Below are positions 51,855 to 60,414 of a stretch of DNA of 64,000 nt, one piece after another (within the stretch, counting starts at the first letter, position 1; each line of letters opens with the position of its first letter). The notes below the pieces were generated by a model, which was not told the origin of the DNA, ran no database searches, and was given only the letters and a program-made list of their open reading frames with translations. The stretch comes from Chloroflexi bacterium CFX4 (GTDB taxonomy: Bacteria > Chloroflexota > Anaerolineae > Aggregatilineales > UBA2796): positions 124,001-188,000 of the forward strand of contig QWHC01000002.1 of the NCBI GenBank assembly GCA_021404685.1, in the 5' to 3' direction. The position numbers were made by a program, and so were the translations under genes.

Positions 51855-52748
51855 ATGTCTGAAACAATTCCGCGCCCACTGCTGCTGCCTGCTGACTTTC
51901 AGGGTGAGATGATCACGACCGAGCGTTTACGGATGCATGTGGTGCAAGAGGGCGAAGAAGGCGCGCCGTTGGTCGTGCTGCTGCATGGCTTTCCAGAGCT
52001 GTGGTATTCATGGCGCTGGCAGATCAAGGCGTTGGCTGCCGCTGGCTTCCGCGTGGCAGCGCCAGACTTGCGCGGCTATAACCTGACGGAGCGCCGTCCG
52101 CCCTATGATCCGTTCACGCTGACGAAAGACGTCGTCAATCTGATCCGTGCGCTTGGCTATGAACAGGCGCACGTCGTTGGGCATGATTGGGGCGGGCTGA
52201 TCGCGTGGTTGGTGGGCGCCCTTTACCCAGAGGTGGTGAACAAACTGACCATCCTCAACGTACCGCATCCGTCTGTGGTATCCGAAGTGCTGCGCCGCCT
52301 GTTCCTCAAGCAAATTGGGCGTAGTTGGTATGCCTTCTTCTTCCAACTGCCGCGCCTGCCAGAGCGCGCCCTAGCGCGGAACAACTTCCGTGCGTTGGCA
52401 GGCGGCTTAAGGCGCGGCACGCCCAACGGAATCAGCAAGGCGGAACTCAACGTTTTCCGTGAGGCATGGGCGCAAGAAGGCAGCCTGAGCGCCGCCCTGA
52501 ACTACTACCGCCAGTTCTTTCGGCACGCCCGCGCCCTGCTGCGCCGTGACCTGACCATTCGCGTGCCAACGCGCCTGATCTGGGGCGAGCCTGATTTCGC
52601 CCTGACCAAAGAAACGGCGGAATGGTCGCGGCGCTATGTGCGGGATGGCTTGCAGATAGACTACATTCCGAACAGCGGGCATTTCGTGCAGCAAGATCAG
52701 CCTGAGCGTGTGAACGAACTGCTGATCGCATGGCTGCGTGATGCCTAG
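51855..52748 (+). CDS. Alpha/beta hydrolase, epoxide hydrolase type
   Basis: A 297-residue hydrolase. HGFPELWYSWRWQ (residues 44-56) gives the oxyanion HGFPE motif of epoxide hydrolases. GHDWGG (109-114) carries the nucleophile D111, WGEPDFAL the acid, and NSGHFVQQDQPE the catalytic histidine. A nucleophilic Asp and the HGFPE motif point to soluble epoxide hydrolase or haloalkane dehalogenase relatives rather than serine esterases. The substrate is unknown. It has its own promoter; its stop overlaps the opposite lipoprotein gene by four bases. Confidence 0.9.
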   Translation: MSETIPRPLLLPADFQGEMITTERLRMHVVQEGEEGAPLVVLLHGFPELWYSWRWQIKALAAAGFRVAAPDLRGYNLTERRPPYDPFTLTKDVVNLIRALGYEQAHVVGHDWGGLIAWLVGALYPEVVNKLTILNVPHPSVVSEVLRRLFLKQIGRSWYAFFFQLPRLPERALARNNFRALAGGLRRGTPNGISKAELNVFREAWAQEGSLSAALNYYRQFFRHARALLRRDLTIRVPTRLIWGEPDFALTKETAEWSRRYVRDGLQIDYIPNSGHFVQQDQPERVNELLIAWLRDA

Positions 52749-53926
52749 CCGCGTTTACCTTCCACGCTGATGATGTAGCGAATGGCGTTGCCACCCAGCT
52801 CCGGAAAAACTACCTCAAAGCGCGCTGCCTCGCCCGGCAGCAGCGTGGGACGGTTTAGGAAGGCGCTATCGGTGGCAACCACACGCCCTTGATCATCCAA
52901 GACGGCGATGATGACCTTCACAAAGGCAGCGGCGTTCTGCGTCTGGTTGACAATATCACCGCTGACGGTCAGGAAGCCGTTGGCGTTATAGCGAGCGATC
53001 TCGTTGCCGCGTATGAAGGCAGCTTCGCCCAAGTAGTTTTGCAAGGCAAATTCGGCGTGGCGGGCAGCACTTCGCAGTTCGTAACGGACGGCGCGGGTCG
53101 GTTTGCCGCCGCGAAAGCGGATCGAGAACGGCGCGCTAAAGCCGTTTTCCAGCACCTCAGTGCTTAGCACGTTTGCCTGTTCGCTCAGTTGGGCATCGTT
53201 GGCATCGAAAAAGAGCGCCGTCACGCGGATGGCTTCCAGCGGCGCGCCGGCGGCGTTCGTCACCAAGCCGTTGATCACAAAATCGCCGTTGGGCGCCGTC
53301 CAAGTGTGTAAGCCGCTAAAGATGAGCGCGCCAACCTCAGCGACAGGCACTTCAGGTGCGGCGCGCAGATCGCCCACATTGAGCGCCGCACGCGGATCAA
53401 CGCGCAGTGTGTTGATCACGGCGCGCAGCGTGTTGAGCGCTGCCTCATCCAAGTCGGTCACATCTGCTTCTAGCACGCTCAGGAACGTGCCATCCGCCTG
53501 TAGAAAGGTGTTCAAGGTGCGTGCGCCAATGCCCGTCTGCCGCACACCAACCACGCGCCAACTGCCATCGCCTTGTGCGGCGCGGCTGCTCTCGCTGTAG
53601 TCCGCGCCGTGAAAGGTCTCAAGGTAGCGATCAATCTGCTCGATGAGCGCCGTAGCACTCAGCGGGCTGCCAATGTTCAGCACATAGACGCTTAAGGGTA
53701 GGCTGTTGGTGTTCGGCGCTGAAAATTCCGCCCGTGCGGCTGTGCCATCGCTCAGGTCGCGCACCGACCATTCCGACGGCAGCCGCAGCGTAAAGACGCC
53801 GCTCGGATGCCGATAGGTGCGGAAGTCGCTATCGGGCGGCAGCGGCGTTGCCACCAACACGGCAGGCGCGCTGTTGCAACCGACCAGCAGCAGCACAAGG
53901 GCAATCAACAGGGCAAAACGGCGCAT
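52745..53926 (-). CDS. Lipoprotein with PsbP-like and FxLYD-like domains
   Basis: A 393-residue lipoprotein. A lipobox (LLLVGC, Cys near residue 17) is followed by a domain typical of PsbP/Mog1-like proteins (FRTYRHPSGVFTLRLPSEWSVRD..., about 35-175). Two beta-sandwich segments follow (205-300 and 310-393: NGDFVINGLVTNAAGAPLEAIRVTALFFDANDAQL and GFLTVSGDIVNQTQNAAAFVKVIIAVLDDQGRVV), each with the look of FxLYD domains. ATG 53926 has a GGAG site; a GTG two codons upstream is possible. It is presumably exposed on the outer side of the membrane; no enzyme motif. Confidence 0.8.
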   Translation of the reverse strand: MRRFALLIALVLLLVGCNSAPAVLVATPLPPDSDFRTYRHPSGVFTLRLPSEWSVRDLSDGTAARAEFSAPNTNSLPLSVYVLNIGSPLSATALIEQIDRYLETFHGADYSESSRAAQGDGSWRVVGVRQTGIGARTLNTFLQADGTFLSVLEADVTDLDEAALNTLRAVINTLRVDPRAALNVGDLRAAPEVPVAEVGALIFSGLHTWTAPNGDFVINGLVTNAAGAPLEAIRVTALFFDANDAQLSEQANVLSTEVLENGFSAPFSIRFRGGKPTRAVRYELRSAARHAEFALQNYLGEAAFIRGNEIARYNANGFLTVSGDIVNQTQNAAAFVKVIIAVLDDQGRVVATDSAFLNRPTLLPGEAARFEVVFPELGGNAIRYIISVEGKRG

Positions 53927-53938
53927 GATCACTCCACA

Positions 53939-54295
53939 CTATAGCGATGCGCTTGGGCGCACTTCAACAATCAAGCCTTCGCGCCAGCCATATTTCGCAT
54001 CCATCAGGGTGAGGATGCGCTCGGCAATTGGATCATCGGCAGGCACCACACGGGCAAGGGCATGAGTCAGCGGCAGCACCGCCGTCTGATCGGCGCGCCT
54101 GCCAACGCTGAACTGCACCTGCGGCGTTTGGCGCAGGTTTTTCACCCAATCGGCACGCTCATAGCCACCGGAAAGCATATAGTGGCAGCCGCCGTCTTCC
54201 ACAAACCAAATCTCGATCTGGCGCGGCAAGCCGCTTTTGCGCCCAACCGTCGTTAGATAGAGGAAGATCTCTTCAGGGTTGCTATCGCTCATCAT
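53939..54295 (-). CDS. Deazaflavin (F420)-dependent nitroreductase-like protein
   Basis: A 118-residue protein of the DUF385/Ddn family, which binds F420 and reduces or transfers hydride to diverse compounds. The core YLTTVGRKSGLPRQIEIWFV and LSGGYERADWVKNLRQTP match the family closely. I chose ATG 54295, preceded by GGGAAGGGG, since the longer frame up to 54421 has no family similarity. It is co-directional with the lipoprotein gene, 12 bases upstream of it. If functional it implies that the organism makes F420. Confidence 0.87.
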   Translation of the reverse strand: MMSDSNPEEIFLYLTTVGRKSGLPRQIEIWFVEDGGCHYMLSGGYERADWVKNLRQTPQVQFSVGRRADQTAVLPLTHALARVVPADDPIAERILTLMDAKYGWREGLIVEVRPSASL

Positions 54296-54479
54296 GCCCC
54301 TTCCCAAGTTAGCAAGCATTGTAGCGCGCCGCTGCCCGCCTAAGCAACTTATAGGTTTACAGGTGGCGGTGATGCCCACAGCGACTGCCTGATCCGCATT
54401 GCGCGCCACGTTTCTTGGCAACAGGTAACCACCTTCTAACCGCCGCTTGCCCTACACAATTCTCGCAAGTGCGCCTATC

Positions 54480-54490
54480 TGTGGTATCAT
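54480..54490 (+). promoter_or_regulatory. Extended -10 promoter, leaderless GH gene
   Basis: TGG followed by TATCAT (54485-54490). Transcription would start near 54497, at the ATG codons 54499/54502, so the mRNA probably has no leader. Confidence 0.5.
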
Positions 54491-54498
54491 TGGCTGCC

Positions 54499-56136
54499 AT
54501 GATGACCTATTCACGCGCACCGCGCCTTTTATCCCTTGCCCTGATCAGCCTGTTCGCCCTGCTGGCTGCCTGTTCGCCCAGCCAGACAGAGCGCCTGCCG
54601 ACTGAAGCACCCATTTATGGGCGCAGCACAGCCACGCTGCCTCCTGAAATTATCAATACGCCATTGGTTGGGCAACTGGGCGCCGTGAACGATGCCAGCG
54701 CCACACCCATGCTTGCCGCGCAGCTTTCGCCGTCACCCGCCACGCTGATCGCCCAAGGCGGCACGCCGAGCAGTGCAGCCACCTTCGGCGCAGTCATAGA
54801 TGCTTCACCGCCGCCGCCAACCGCAACGCCAAGCCCACTCCCACCAACGCCCGTGCAAGGTTCGCCAACGGCAACCTCACCCTTTGGCGCGGTGGTAGAC
54901 CCTAACTACACGCCGCCGCCAACCTATACACCGATGCCCAGCCCAACCTTTCCAAGCGGCACGCTGCCGCCGCCTGCTACGCTTGTCCCTGTTGGGACGG
55001 GCGAGGCGCTGCGGGCTGACCTGATGGGCGTGCAGATTCATGGCTTCCTGACCGATGACGAGTTTTCCGCCATGTTGGATCGGGCGGCTGAGCTAGGCGT
55101 CGGGTGGGTGAAATTCCAGCTGGCGTGGGAACTTTACGAGCCTGCCCAAGGGCAGTTCAACGACTTTTACCGCGCCAAAGTGCTGAACGTGCAGCGCGCC
55201 AGCATCCGCGGCTTCAAGACGTTGATCAGCGTTGCCAAAGCGCCGAATTGGGCGCGCCCGCCAGAGGTGCGCGATGTCGAGTCAGGTCCGCCGAGCAATC
55301 CGCAGCACCTTGCCGATTTTATCGCCGCCTTTGTGCGCGATACCAAACCTGAATTCATTGACGCTATCGAGATTTGGAACGAGCCAAACCTGATCCGCGA
55401 GTGGCGCGGCAGCACCATCAGCGGCGCTGACTACATGCGCTACTTCCGCCCTGCTTATGAGGCGATCCTGCGCGAACAGCGCGCCCAACCGTCCACCCTT
55501 AAGCCGAATCACCGCATTATGGTGATCACTGCCGGTCCCGCGCCGACCATTACGCTGGCGGATGGCAGCACCATGGGCGACCGTGAATGGCTGCAAGAAC
55601 TCTACAACAACGGCTTGGCAACGCTCAGCGCTGATGGCGATATTGGCGTTGGCGCGCATAGCTTTGGTTGGGCAAATCCGCCAGAGGCGCGCTGCTGCCA
55701 AGCGACGAGCGGCGTCAGCGGCTGGTATGAACATCCCTCATTCTATTTCCGCGAAACGCTGGACGCCTACCGCCAAATCATGGTGCGGAACGGACACGGC
55801 GCGGCGCGCTTGTGGGTGACCGAGTTTGGCTGGGCAACTTACGACGGCTTGCGGCGCAGCGATGGCACACCCGCCAGCGCCGACGCTAGCGTTGGCTGGC
55901 AAGCGCTCATCAATCAGGAACAGCAGGCAGCCTACATTGTGCGCGCTTTCCGCCTGGCACAGAGCGCACCTTATAATGAATTCGTGGCGCCGATGATGCT
56001 CTGGAATCTCAATTTCACCCTAATTCCGGGCATGGTGGATAACAGCCGCGAAGAAGCAGGCTTTGCCCTGCTGGATTCACAAGGCAATCCGCGCCCTGCC
56101 TTCATCGCGCTGCGCGCCGTGCCAAAAGTGCGCTGA
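54499..56136 (+). CDS. Lipoprotein glycoside hydrolase-like protein (clan A type TIM barrel)
   Basis: A 545-residue exported lipoprotein. The lipobox LLAAC puts the cysteine at residue 25. A Pro/Thr-rich linker (about 60-165, PPTATPSPLPPTP) leads to a TIM barrel (170-545). The acid/base glutamate is in IEIWNEPNL and the nucleophile glutamate in LWVTEFGW, the NEP and E motifs of clan GH-A (GH5/GH39-like). GVGWVKFQLAWELYEPAQGQF is typical of the barrel start. The sugar substrate cannot be told. ATG 54499 or 54502 was selected because the promoter abuts it; the frame is open further upstream. Confidence 0.87.
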   Translation: MMTYSRAPRLLSLALISLFALLAACSPSQTERLPTEAPIYGRSTATLPPEIINTPLVGQLGAVNDASATPMLAAQLSPSPATLIAQGGTPSSAATFGAVIDASPPPPTATPSPLPPTPVQGSPTATSPFGAVVDPNYTPPPTYTPMPSPTFPSGTLPPPATLVPVGTGEALRADLMGVQIHGFLTDDEFSAMLDRAAELGVGWVKFQLAWELYEPAQGQFNDFYRAKVLNVQRASIRGFKTLISVAKAPNWARPPEVRDVESGPPSNPQHLADFIAAFVRDTKPEFIDAIEIWNEPNLIREWRGSTISGADYMRYFRPAYEAILREQRAQPSTLKPNHRIMVITAGPAPTITLADGSTMGDREWLQELYNNGLATLSADGDIGVGAHSFGWANPPEARCCQATSGVSGWYEHPSFYFRETLDAYRQIMVRNGHGAARLWVTEFGWATYDGLRRSDGTPASADASVGWQALINQEQQAAYIVRAFRLAQSAPYNEFVAPMMLWNLNFTLIPGMVDNSREEAGFALLDSQGNPRPAFIALRAVPKVR

Positions 56137-56154
56137 GCAGCCCTCGGCACAACA

Positions 56155-56163
56155 TGGTATACT
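56155..56163 (+). promoter_or_regulatory. Extended -10 promoter of a leaderless gene
   Basis: TGG plus TATACT (56158-56163), expected transcription start around 56170, adjoining GTG 56171. It repeats the box at 7897-7905. Confidence 0.55.
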
Positions 56164-56170
56164 TGCGCTT

Positions 56171-56749
56171 GTGAACACGAACCGCGATGCCTTGCATGGA
56201 ACTGATCTGCCTGAGCCACTGCTGCCGATCTATCAGCATCCGCGTGATCTGCGCCTGCTGGTGTGGCAAGGCTCTGCGCCGCAAACGCTGAGCGTGCTGC
56301 GCGAAACAACGCAGCACTACGGCGCGTGGCGCGTCACCTTCCGCATTATTGGCGAGAGCCACTGGATCAGCGCGCAACACGCTGACTCTGCGCCGCTGCA
56401 AGAGGTGCTGGCCTGTGTGGCGCTGCCGTTGCCAGCGGCTGCCTATCAGCACGCTTTCGGCGCGTTGCGCGGTCGGCAGGTGTACCTTGCACAAGGCGCC
56501 TATCAGATTGCGGTACGTTTTGCGGTCACGCGGCAGCCATCCCGCTTTCCCAAAGGTGGGCTAGGGTTGGCATTTCCGCCCATTTTTGGGCAAACGCCCT
56601 TCACACATATCGGCTGGCAGGTTAGCGGTGCTGGCGATCATCTGATGTGGCAGACGCAGCACCTTTACCCACAGCCCGAAGGGCTGATCGTGGTTAGCAG
56701 CCTCTCGCGGCTGCATTTGGCAAAGCAGCCCATTTGGGCAACCACCTAA
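56171..56749 (+). CDS. Protein of unknown function
   Basis: A 192-residue soluble protein (starts MNTNRDALHGTDLPEPLLPIYQ). Alternating strands (LRLLVWQGSAPQTLSVLRET, WRVTFRIIGESHWIS, YQIAVRFAVTRQPS, HIGWQVSGAGDHLMWQTQHLYPQPEG) suggest a beta-sandwich or a small alpha/beta fold. I do not recognise the family. GTG 56171 is the preferred start since a TGGTATACT box ends eight bases before it. The upstream frame extends into the glycoside hydrolase gene and is rejected. It is followed 14 bases later by a membrane protein gene. Confidence 0.7.
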   Translation: MNTNRDALHGTDLPEPLLPIYQHPRDLRLLVWQGSAPQTLSVLRETTQHYGAWRVTFRIIGESHWISAQHADSAPLQEVLACVALPLPAAAYQHAFGALRGRQVYLAQGAYQIAVRFAVTRQPSRFPKGGLGLAFPPIFGQTPFTHIGWQVSGAGDHLMWQTQHLYPQPEGLIVVSSLSRLHLAKQPIWATT

Positions 56750-56763
56750 GAGAGAGTTATGTT

Positions 56764-57249
56764 ATGCCTGTTGAAACAACGCCCGCTGGCTTATCGGTAG
56801 ATGCGATTGTCTCAGCGCTGCTGTGGGCAATCTTCGCAACGGTGATCGCACAAGTGGTCAGCCTGATTGCCTTGTGGATATTGGGTGTGCCGCCGCGCCG
56901 CATCCGCCACGAGATTGAGGAGGTGCAAAATCCTGCTGTTGGCGCGCTCTATTTTGTGATTGCACTGATCGCCTCGCTATGGGCAGCCAAGCTCGCCAGC
57001 GATGGCTTGCCGCAAATTGCGCCACCGCTTGAAACCTTCATCTGGATTGCAGGCGGCATTGTGGTTGCCTCTGCCTTCACGGCGCTTGCCTTTGTGGTGG
57101 CGCATCGGCTGCTCATCCCTGAGGAAAGCGAAAGCGCCTACGGTTGGATCAAGCGTGAGTGCATCGCAGAGCAGAATATCTCGCTGGCGCTCTTCTTGGG
57201 CGGCTTGGCATGCGCGCCGTTCCTAACCGTGCTGTTCCAAATCTTTTGA
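56764..57249 (+). CDS. DUF350-like membrane protein
   Basis: A 161-residue protein with four helices (about residues 17-42, 62-79, 91-110, 133-158). The last helix carries EQNISLALFLGGLACAPFL, resembling the charged NxAxAL-GG motif of DUF350 proteins. These are small membrane proteins of unknown role often linked to potassium channels or spermidine-synthase-like genes. ATG 56764 was preferred to the upstream TTG of the same frame, with AGAGAGAG before it. Likely co-transcribed with the unknown gene upstream. A hairpin separates it from the convergent yebC. Confidence 0.75.
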   Translation: MPVETTPAGLSVDAIVSALLWAIFATVIAQVVSLIALWILGVPPRRIRHEIEEVQNPAVGALYFVIALIASLWAAKLASDGLPQIAPPLETFIWIAGGIVVASAFTALAFVVAHRLLIPEESESAYGWIKRECIAEQNISLALFLGGLACAPFLTVLFQIF

Positions 57250-57263
57250 TTAGCGCCACATTG

Positions 57264-57290
57264 GGCGGATGCAGCGTTTTTGCATCCGCC
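57264..57290. terminator. Hairpin between convergent DUF350-like gene and yebC
   Basis: A 10-base-pair perfect stem (57264-57273 with 57281-57290) with loop GCGTTTT. No T-run follows on the plus strand, so it is a likely but unproven shared end point for both genes. Confidence 0.55.
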
Positions 57291-57309
57291 GAAATGGCAT
57301 CAGCCGCCG

Positions 57310-58059
57310 CTATGCCATTGCCGCGGCGATCTCATCGGTGATGTTCAGGTTGCTGGCAACGCTCTGCACGTCGTCCAGTTCTTCCAGCTTCTCCAGCAGA
57401 TTGGCCACCTGCACAGCGTCTTCAACGGGCAGTTCCATCTCGTTTTTGGCAACCCAGCTCAGGCTGGAATCGGTGATGTTGTAGCCGGCTTCACTGAGCT
57501 TGTTCTCCACAGCCGCCAGTGCCTCACGCGGGGTGTAGACAATATGCGTTTCCTCGCCGGCAACGACATCATCCGCGCCGGCGTCGGCAGCGGTCAGCAG
57601 CAGTTCGTCGGCGTCCACGCCTTCCGCGTTGATCTCGATGTAGCCTTTGCGGTCAAACTGCCATGCCACTGCGTTCGCTTCGGCAAGGTTGCCGTTGGCA
57701 CGGTTAAAGAGTGTGCGAATGCCAGAGAGCGCACGGTTGCGGTTATCGGTCAGCACATCAATCAGGATGGCAACACCGTGCGGACCGTAGCCCTCATAGG
57801 TGATTTCTTCCATCACGACGCCGTCGTCGCCACCGCCGGCGCCGCGGGCAATGGCACGGTCAATGTTATCCTTCGGCATGTTGGCAGCCTTGGCCTTGGC
57901 AATGGCAAGCCGCAAGCGCGTGTTTGCCTCAGGGTTGCCGCCGCCTTCGCGTGCAGCGATGGTGAGTTCGCGCCCCAGACGGGTAAAAATCTTGCCGCGC
58001 TTGGCGTCTAAGGCGCCTTTCTTACGCTTAATGGTAGACCACTTACTATGCCCAGACAT
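57310..58059 (-). CDS. YebC/PmpR family protein
   Basis: A 249-residue member of the YebC/TACO1 family, first described as transcriptional regulators and more recently linked to translation of polyproline stretches. MSGHSKWSTIKRKKGALDAKRGKIFTRLGRELTIAAREGG at the start and NMPKDNIDRAIARGAGG are diagnostic; ITYEGYGPHGVAILID follows. ATG 58059 corresponds to the universal start; the longer frame is not conserved. A link to the proline-rich stalks encoded nearby is tempting but only inference. A TACAAT box on the minus strand (58110-58105) may be the promoter. Confidence 0.94.
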   Translation of the reverse strand: MSGHSKWSTIKRKKGALDAKRGKIFTRLGRELTIAAREGGGNPEANTRLRLAIAKAKAANMPKDNIDRAIARGAGGGDDGVVMEEITYEGYGPHGVAILIDVLTDNRNRALSGIRTLFNRANGNLAEANAVAWQFDRKGYIEINAEGVDADELLLTAADAGADDVVAGEETHIVYTPREALAAVENKLSEAGYNITDSSLSWVAKNEMELPVEDAVQVANLLEKLEELDDVQSVASNLNITDEIAAAMA

Positions 58060-58178
58060 GCGGTTTATCCCTCTTATTGTCAACAGATTAGCTCGATTGC
58101 TGGCTATTGTAGCAGTTATCTAAGCCCTGTGGTAGTGGCACAGCCTTTCGCGCCGCAGCACCGCGCCCAAATTAACGG

Positions 58179-58184
58179 TATAAT
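58179..58184 (+). promoter_or_regulatory. -10 box of the HCD kinase gene
   Basis: TATAAT (58179-58184); transcription should start near 58191, about 28 bases before GTG 58219. No good -35 hexamer. Confidence 0.55.
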
Positions 58185-58218
58185 CTCTAGGTAAGGTTTG
58201 TGGAAGGTGGCATGTGTT

Positions 58219-59307
58219 GTGGTGGATGAATCAAGACCAAAGCAGCTAGGTGCTTACCGTGTGCTGAGTTTGATCGGGAAAGGCGGCATGGCGCGTGTTT
58301 ACCGCTGCCAGCACGTCGAGACGGGCGAGATCGCGGCGGTGAAGGTGCTGTATCTGGCTGAACAAGCCGACCCGAACACGCTCACCCTCTTTGAGCGCGA
58401 AATCCGCGCCATGCAGCAGCTCCGCCACCCGTATATTGTCTCGCTGCGCGATTATCACCTTTCGGCGCAGCTTGCCTATATTGTGATGCCCTTTTTTGAA
58501 AGCAGCGTAGCAGATCGTCTGATGGTGCGCCTCTACTCACCGCGTGAGGCTGCCCAAACACTGACGCACCTTGCCCATGCCCTTGATTACGCGCACAGCC
58601 TAGGCTACATCCACTGTGATTTGAAGCCTTCTAACCTGATGCTGGACGCCAAAGAGCAACTCTACCTTGCCGATTTTGGCTTGGCAAAGTCCATTGGCAG
58701 GCGCAACCCGGAGCAGTTCGCCTTTGGCACGCCGCCCTACATGGCACCCGAACTTGCCGATGGCGCAGCGGCGGATATTCGCACGGATGTCTACGCGCTG
58801 GGCGTGCTGCTGTGTGAGCTACTCAGTGGTCACCGCCCGTTTGAAGCAGAGCGCACTACTGATTATTTCTATCTGCACCGCCGCGCCTTGCCACCGGCGC
58901 CAAGCCAACTGAACGCCGTGCCAGCCGTCCTTGATAAGGCAATCCTGAGCGCGCTGAGCAAAGCGCCCGCCGAACGCCCGCAATCCGCTGGCGAGCTGGC
59001 GCAGCACTTCCGCAATGCCGTGGCAACACTGCCCGATAAAGATCAGCGCTGGAATGCGCCGCACATCGAACGTCCGCACATCGTGCTGAAGCCTGTCAAA
59101 GGTGGCAGCGGCATTCTGCGCGAGCTGAACGAACAACCGACCCTGATGCGCCGCCCTGATCAGCTTTCCCTAAGCACAACAGAGCATCGCGCCGCGCCGC
59201 CAAGCCCTGCCCGCCGAACGCGCCGCACGCAAAACGCCGTGATTGCCGTGCTGCTGACCGGCCTTGCCGCCATTCTTTTGCTGATCACCTTCCTGATCAC
59301 ACGCTAA
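58219..59307 (+). CDS. PknB-type Ser/Thr protein kinase with C-terminal membrane helix, HCD variant
   Basis: A 362-residue kinase. Glycine loop GKGGMARVY (residues 20-28), K42 in AAVKVL, DFG (152-154), and the activation segment FGTPPYMAPEL are intact. The catalytic loop reads HCDLKPSN (132-139) where nearly all relatives have HRDLKPxN. The missing arginine means it is a non-RD kinase, usually independent of activation loop phosphorylation. A single helix near the end (about 337-360) anchors it with no extracellular domain. I chose GTG 58219 after the GGAAGG site. It ends by overlapping the next kinase gene tail to tail (4 bases). Confidence 0.9.
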   Translation: MVDESRPKQLGAYRVLSLIGKGGMARVYRCQHVETGEIAAVKVLYLAEQADPNTLTLFEREIRAMQQLRHPYIVSLRDYHLSAQLAYIVMPFFESSVADRLMVRLYSPREAAQTLTHLAHALDYAHSLGYIHCDLKPSNLMLDAKEQLYLADFGLAKSIGRRNPEQFAFGTPPYMAPELADGAAADIRTDVYALGVLLCELLSGHRPFEAERTTDYFYLHRRALPPAPSQLNAVPAVLDKAILSALSKAPAERPQSAGELAQHFRNAVATLPDKDQRWNAPHIERPHIVLKPVKGGSGILRELNEQPTLMRRPDQLSLSTTEHRAAPPSPARRTRRTQNAVIAVLLTGLAAILLLITFLITR

Positions 59308-60206
59308 CGGATGTTGCGCGGCTCGCCAACGTAATATTCCACCGCGCAGCCCTCACGCCCAACTTTGCGGGCTGCTTCGGTGTATGCCTGTGCAAATTCG
59401 CCACCCGTTTGGTAGCGGCGCGCAGGCTCTTTGTCTAAGGCGCGCAGCAGCAATGCCTCGAAGGGTTTGGGAAAGTCGGCATGGAGTGTGCTTGGCGGCG
59501 GCGGCGGCGTATCGAGGTGGCGGAAGGCGAGTTGTTCCGGGCGCTTGGCGTAGAAGGGCAGCCTGCCAAGCAGCATTTCATACAGCACCACTGCCAACGA
59601 GTAGACATCTGAGGCAGGCGTCAGCGGATAATCCATCACCTGCTCTGGCGACATATATTGCGGCGTGCCAACGCTGATGCCCGTCTGCGTCAGCGCTGAC
59701 CACGTTAAGACCTTGCTCAAGCCGAAGTCTGCCAGGAAGATTTTGTTTTGCGGCTTGCCCTCGACCATCTGCACCTCGATCAGCAGGTTGCCCGGCTTAA
59801 TATCGCGGTGGATGATGTCGCGGCTGTGGGCATAGTCCAGCGCGCTGGCAATTGGCTTGATGATCTGCCAGGCGGCAATGGGCGAAAAGCGGCGGCTCAG
59901 CAGCAGCTCGTAGAGCGATTTACCGTTGACATAGCGCATCACGAAATAGAGGAAGCCGCTATCTTCACCGAAGTGGTAGACGGGAATAATATGCGGATGC
60001 GAGAGTTGGCTGAGGACTTGCCCTTCCCGCACAAAACGCGCCCGAAACTCGGCATCTTGGGCGTACTGCGGCAGCAGCACTTTGATGGCAAGCGGTTCGC
60101 GGTGGGCTGGGTGCGTCGCCAAATAGACCGATCCCATGCCGCCATCGCCCACCAGAGCGCCGACAGTGAATTCGCCGAGCTGCGTGCCAACCAGATTGCC
60201 GTCCAT
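59304..60206 (-). CDS. Soluble PknB-type Ser/Thr protein kinase
   Basis: A 300-residue kinase domain with no membrane helix. GDGGMGSVY (residues 20-28), K42, HRDIKPGN (133-140), DFG (160-162) and SVGTPQYMSPEQ are all present, so activity is expected. Compared with the other kinases it has a seven-residue insertion before DFG (VEGKPQN). After the kinase domain only a short tail follows. ATG 60206 has an AAGAGGA site eight bases upstream. It converges on the HCD kinase gene, sharing four bases. Confidence 0.93.
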   Translation of the reverse strand: MDGNLVGTQLGEFTVGALVGDGGMGSVYLATHPAHREPLAIKVLLPQYAQDAEFRARFVREGQVLSQLSHPHIIPVYHFGEDSGFLYFVMRYVNGKSLYELLLSRRFSPIAAWQIIKPIASALDYAHSRDIIHRDIKPGNLLIEVQMVEGKPQNKIFLADFGLSKVLTWSALTQTGISVGTPQYMSPEQVMDYPLTPASDVYSLAVVLYEMLLGRLPFYAKRPEQLAFRHLDTPPPPPSTLHADFPKPFEALLLRALDKEPARRYQTGGEFAQAYTEAARKVGREGCAVEYYVGEPRNIR

Positions 60207-60414
60207 ACACCAATCCTCTTGTAGTATGCCTCTAGCGAAAAGCATAGCATAAAAGCGCGCCGAAGTGCGTTAAAGAGTTTTTGCAGGGCAGGAACACTTT
60301 TTTAATGCGCGCTTGCCCCGCCAGTTCTCTAATAGGATTGTGATTATCGCGCCCGTGTTGATCCTGTACAATGGCAGTATCTTCCAAGCATTAATCAGCA
60401 AGGGCTGTTTTCCT

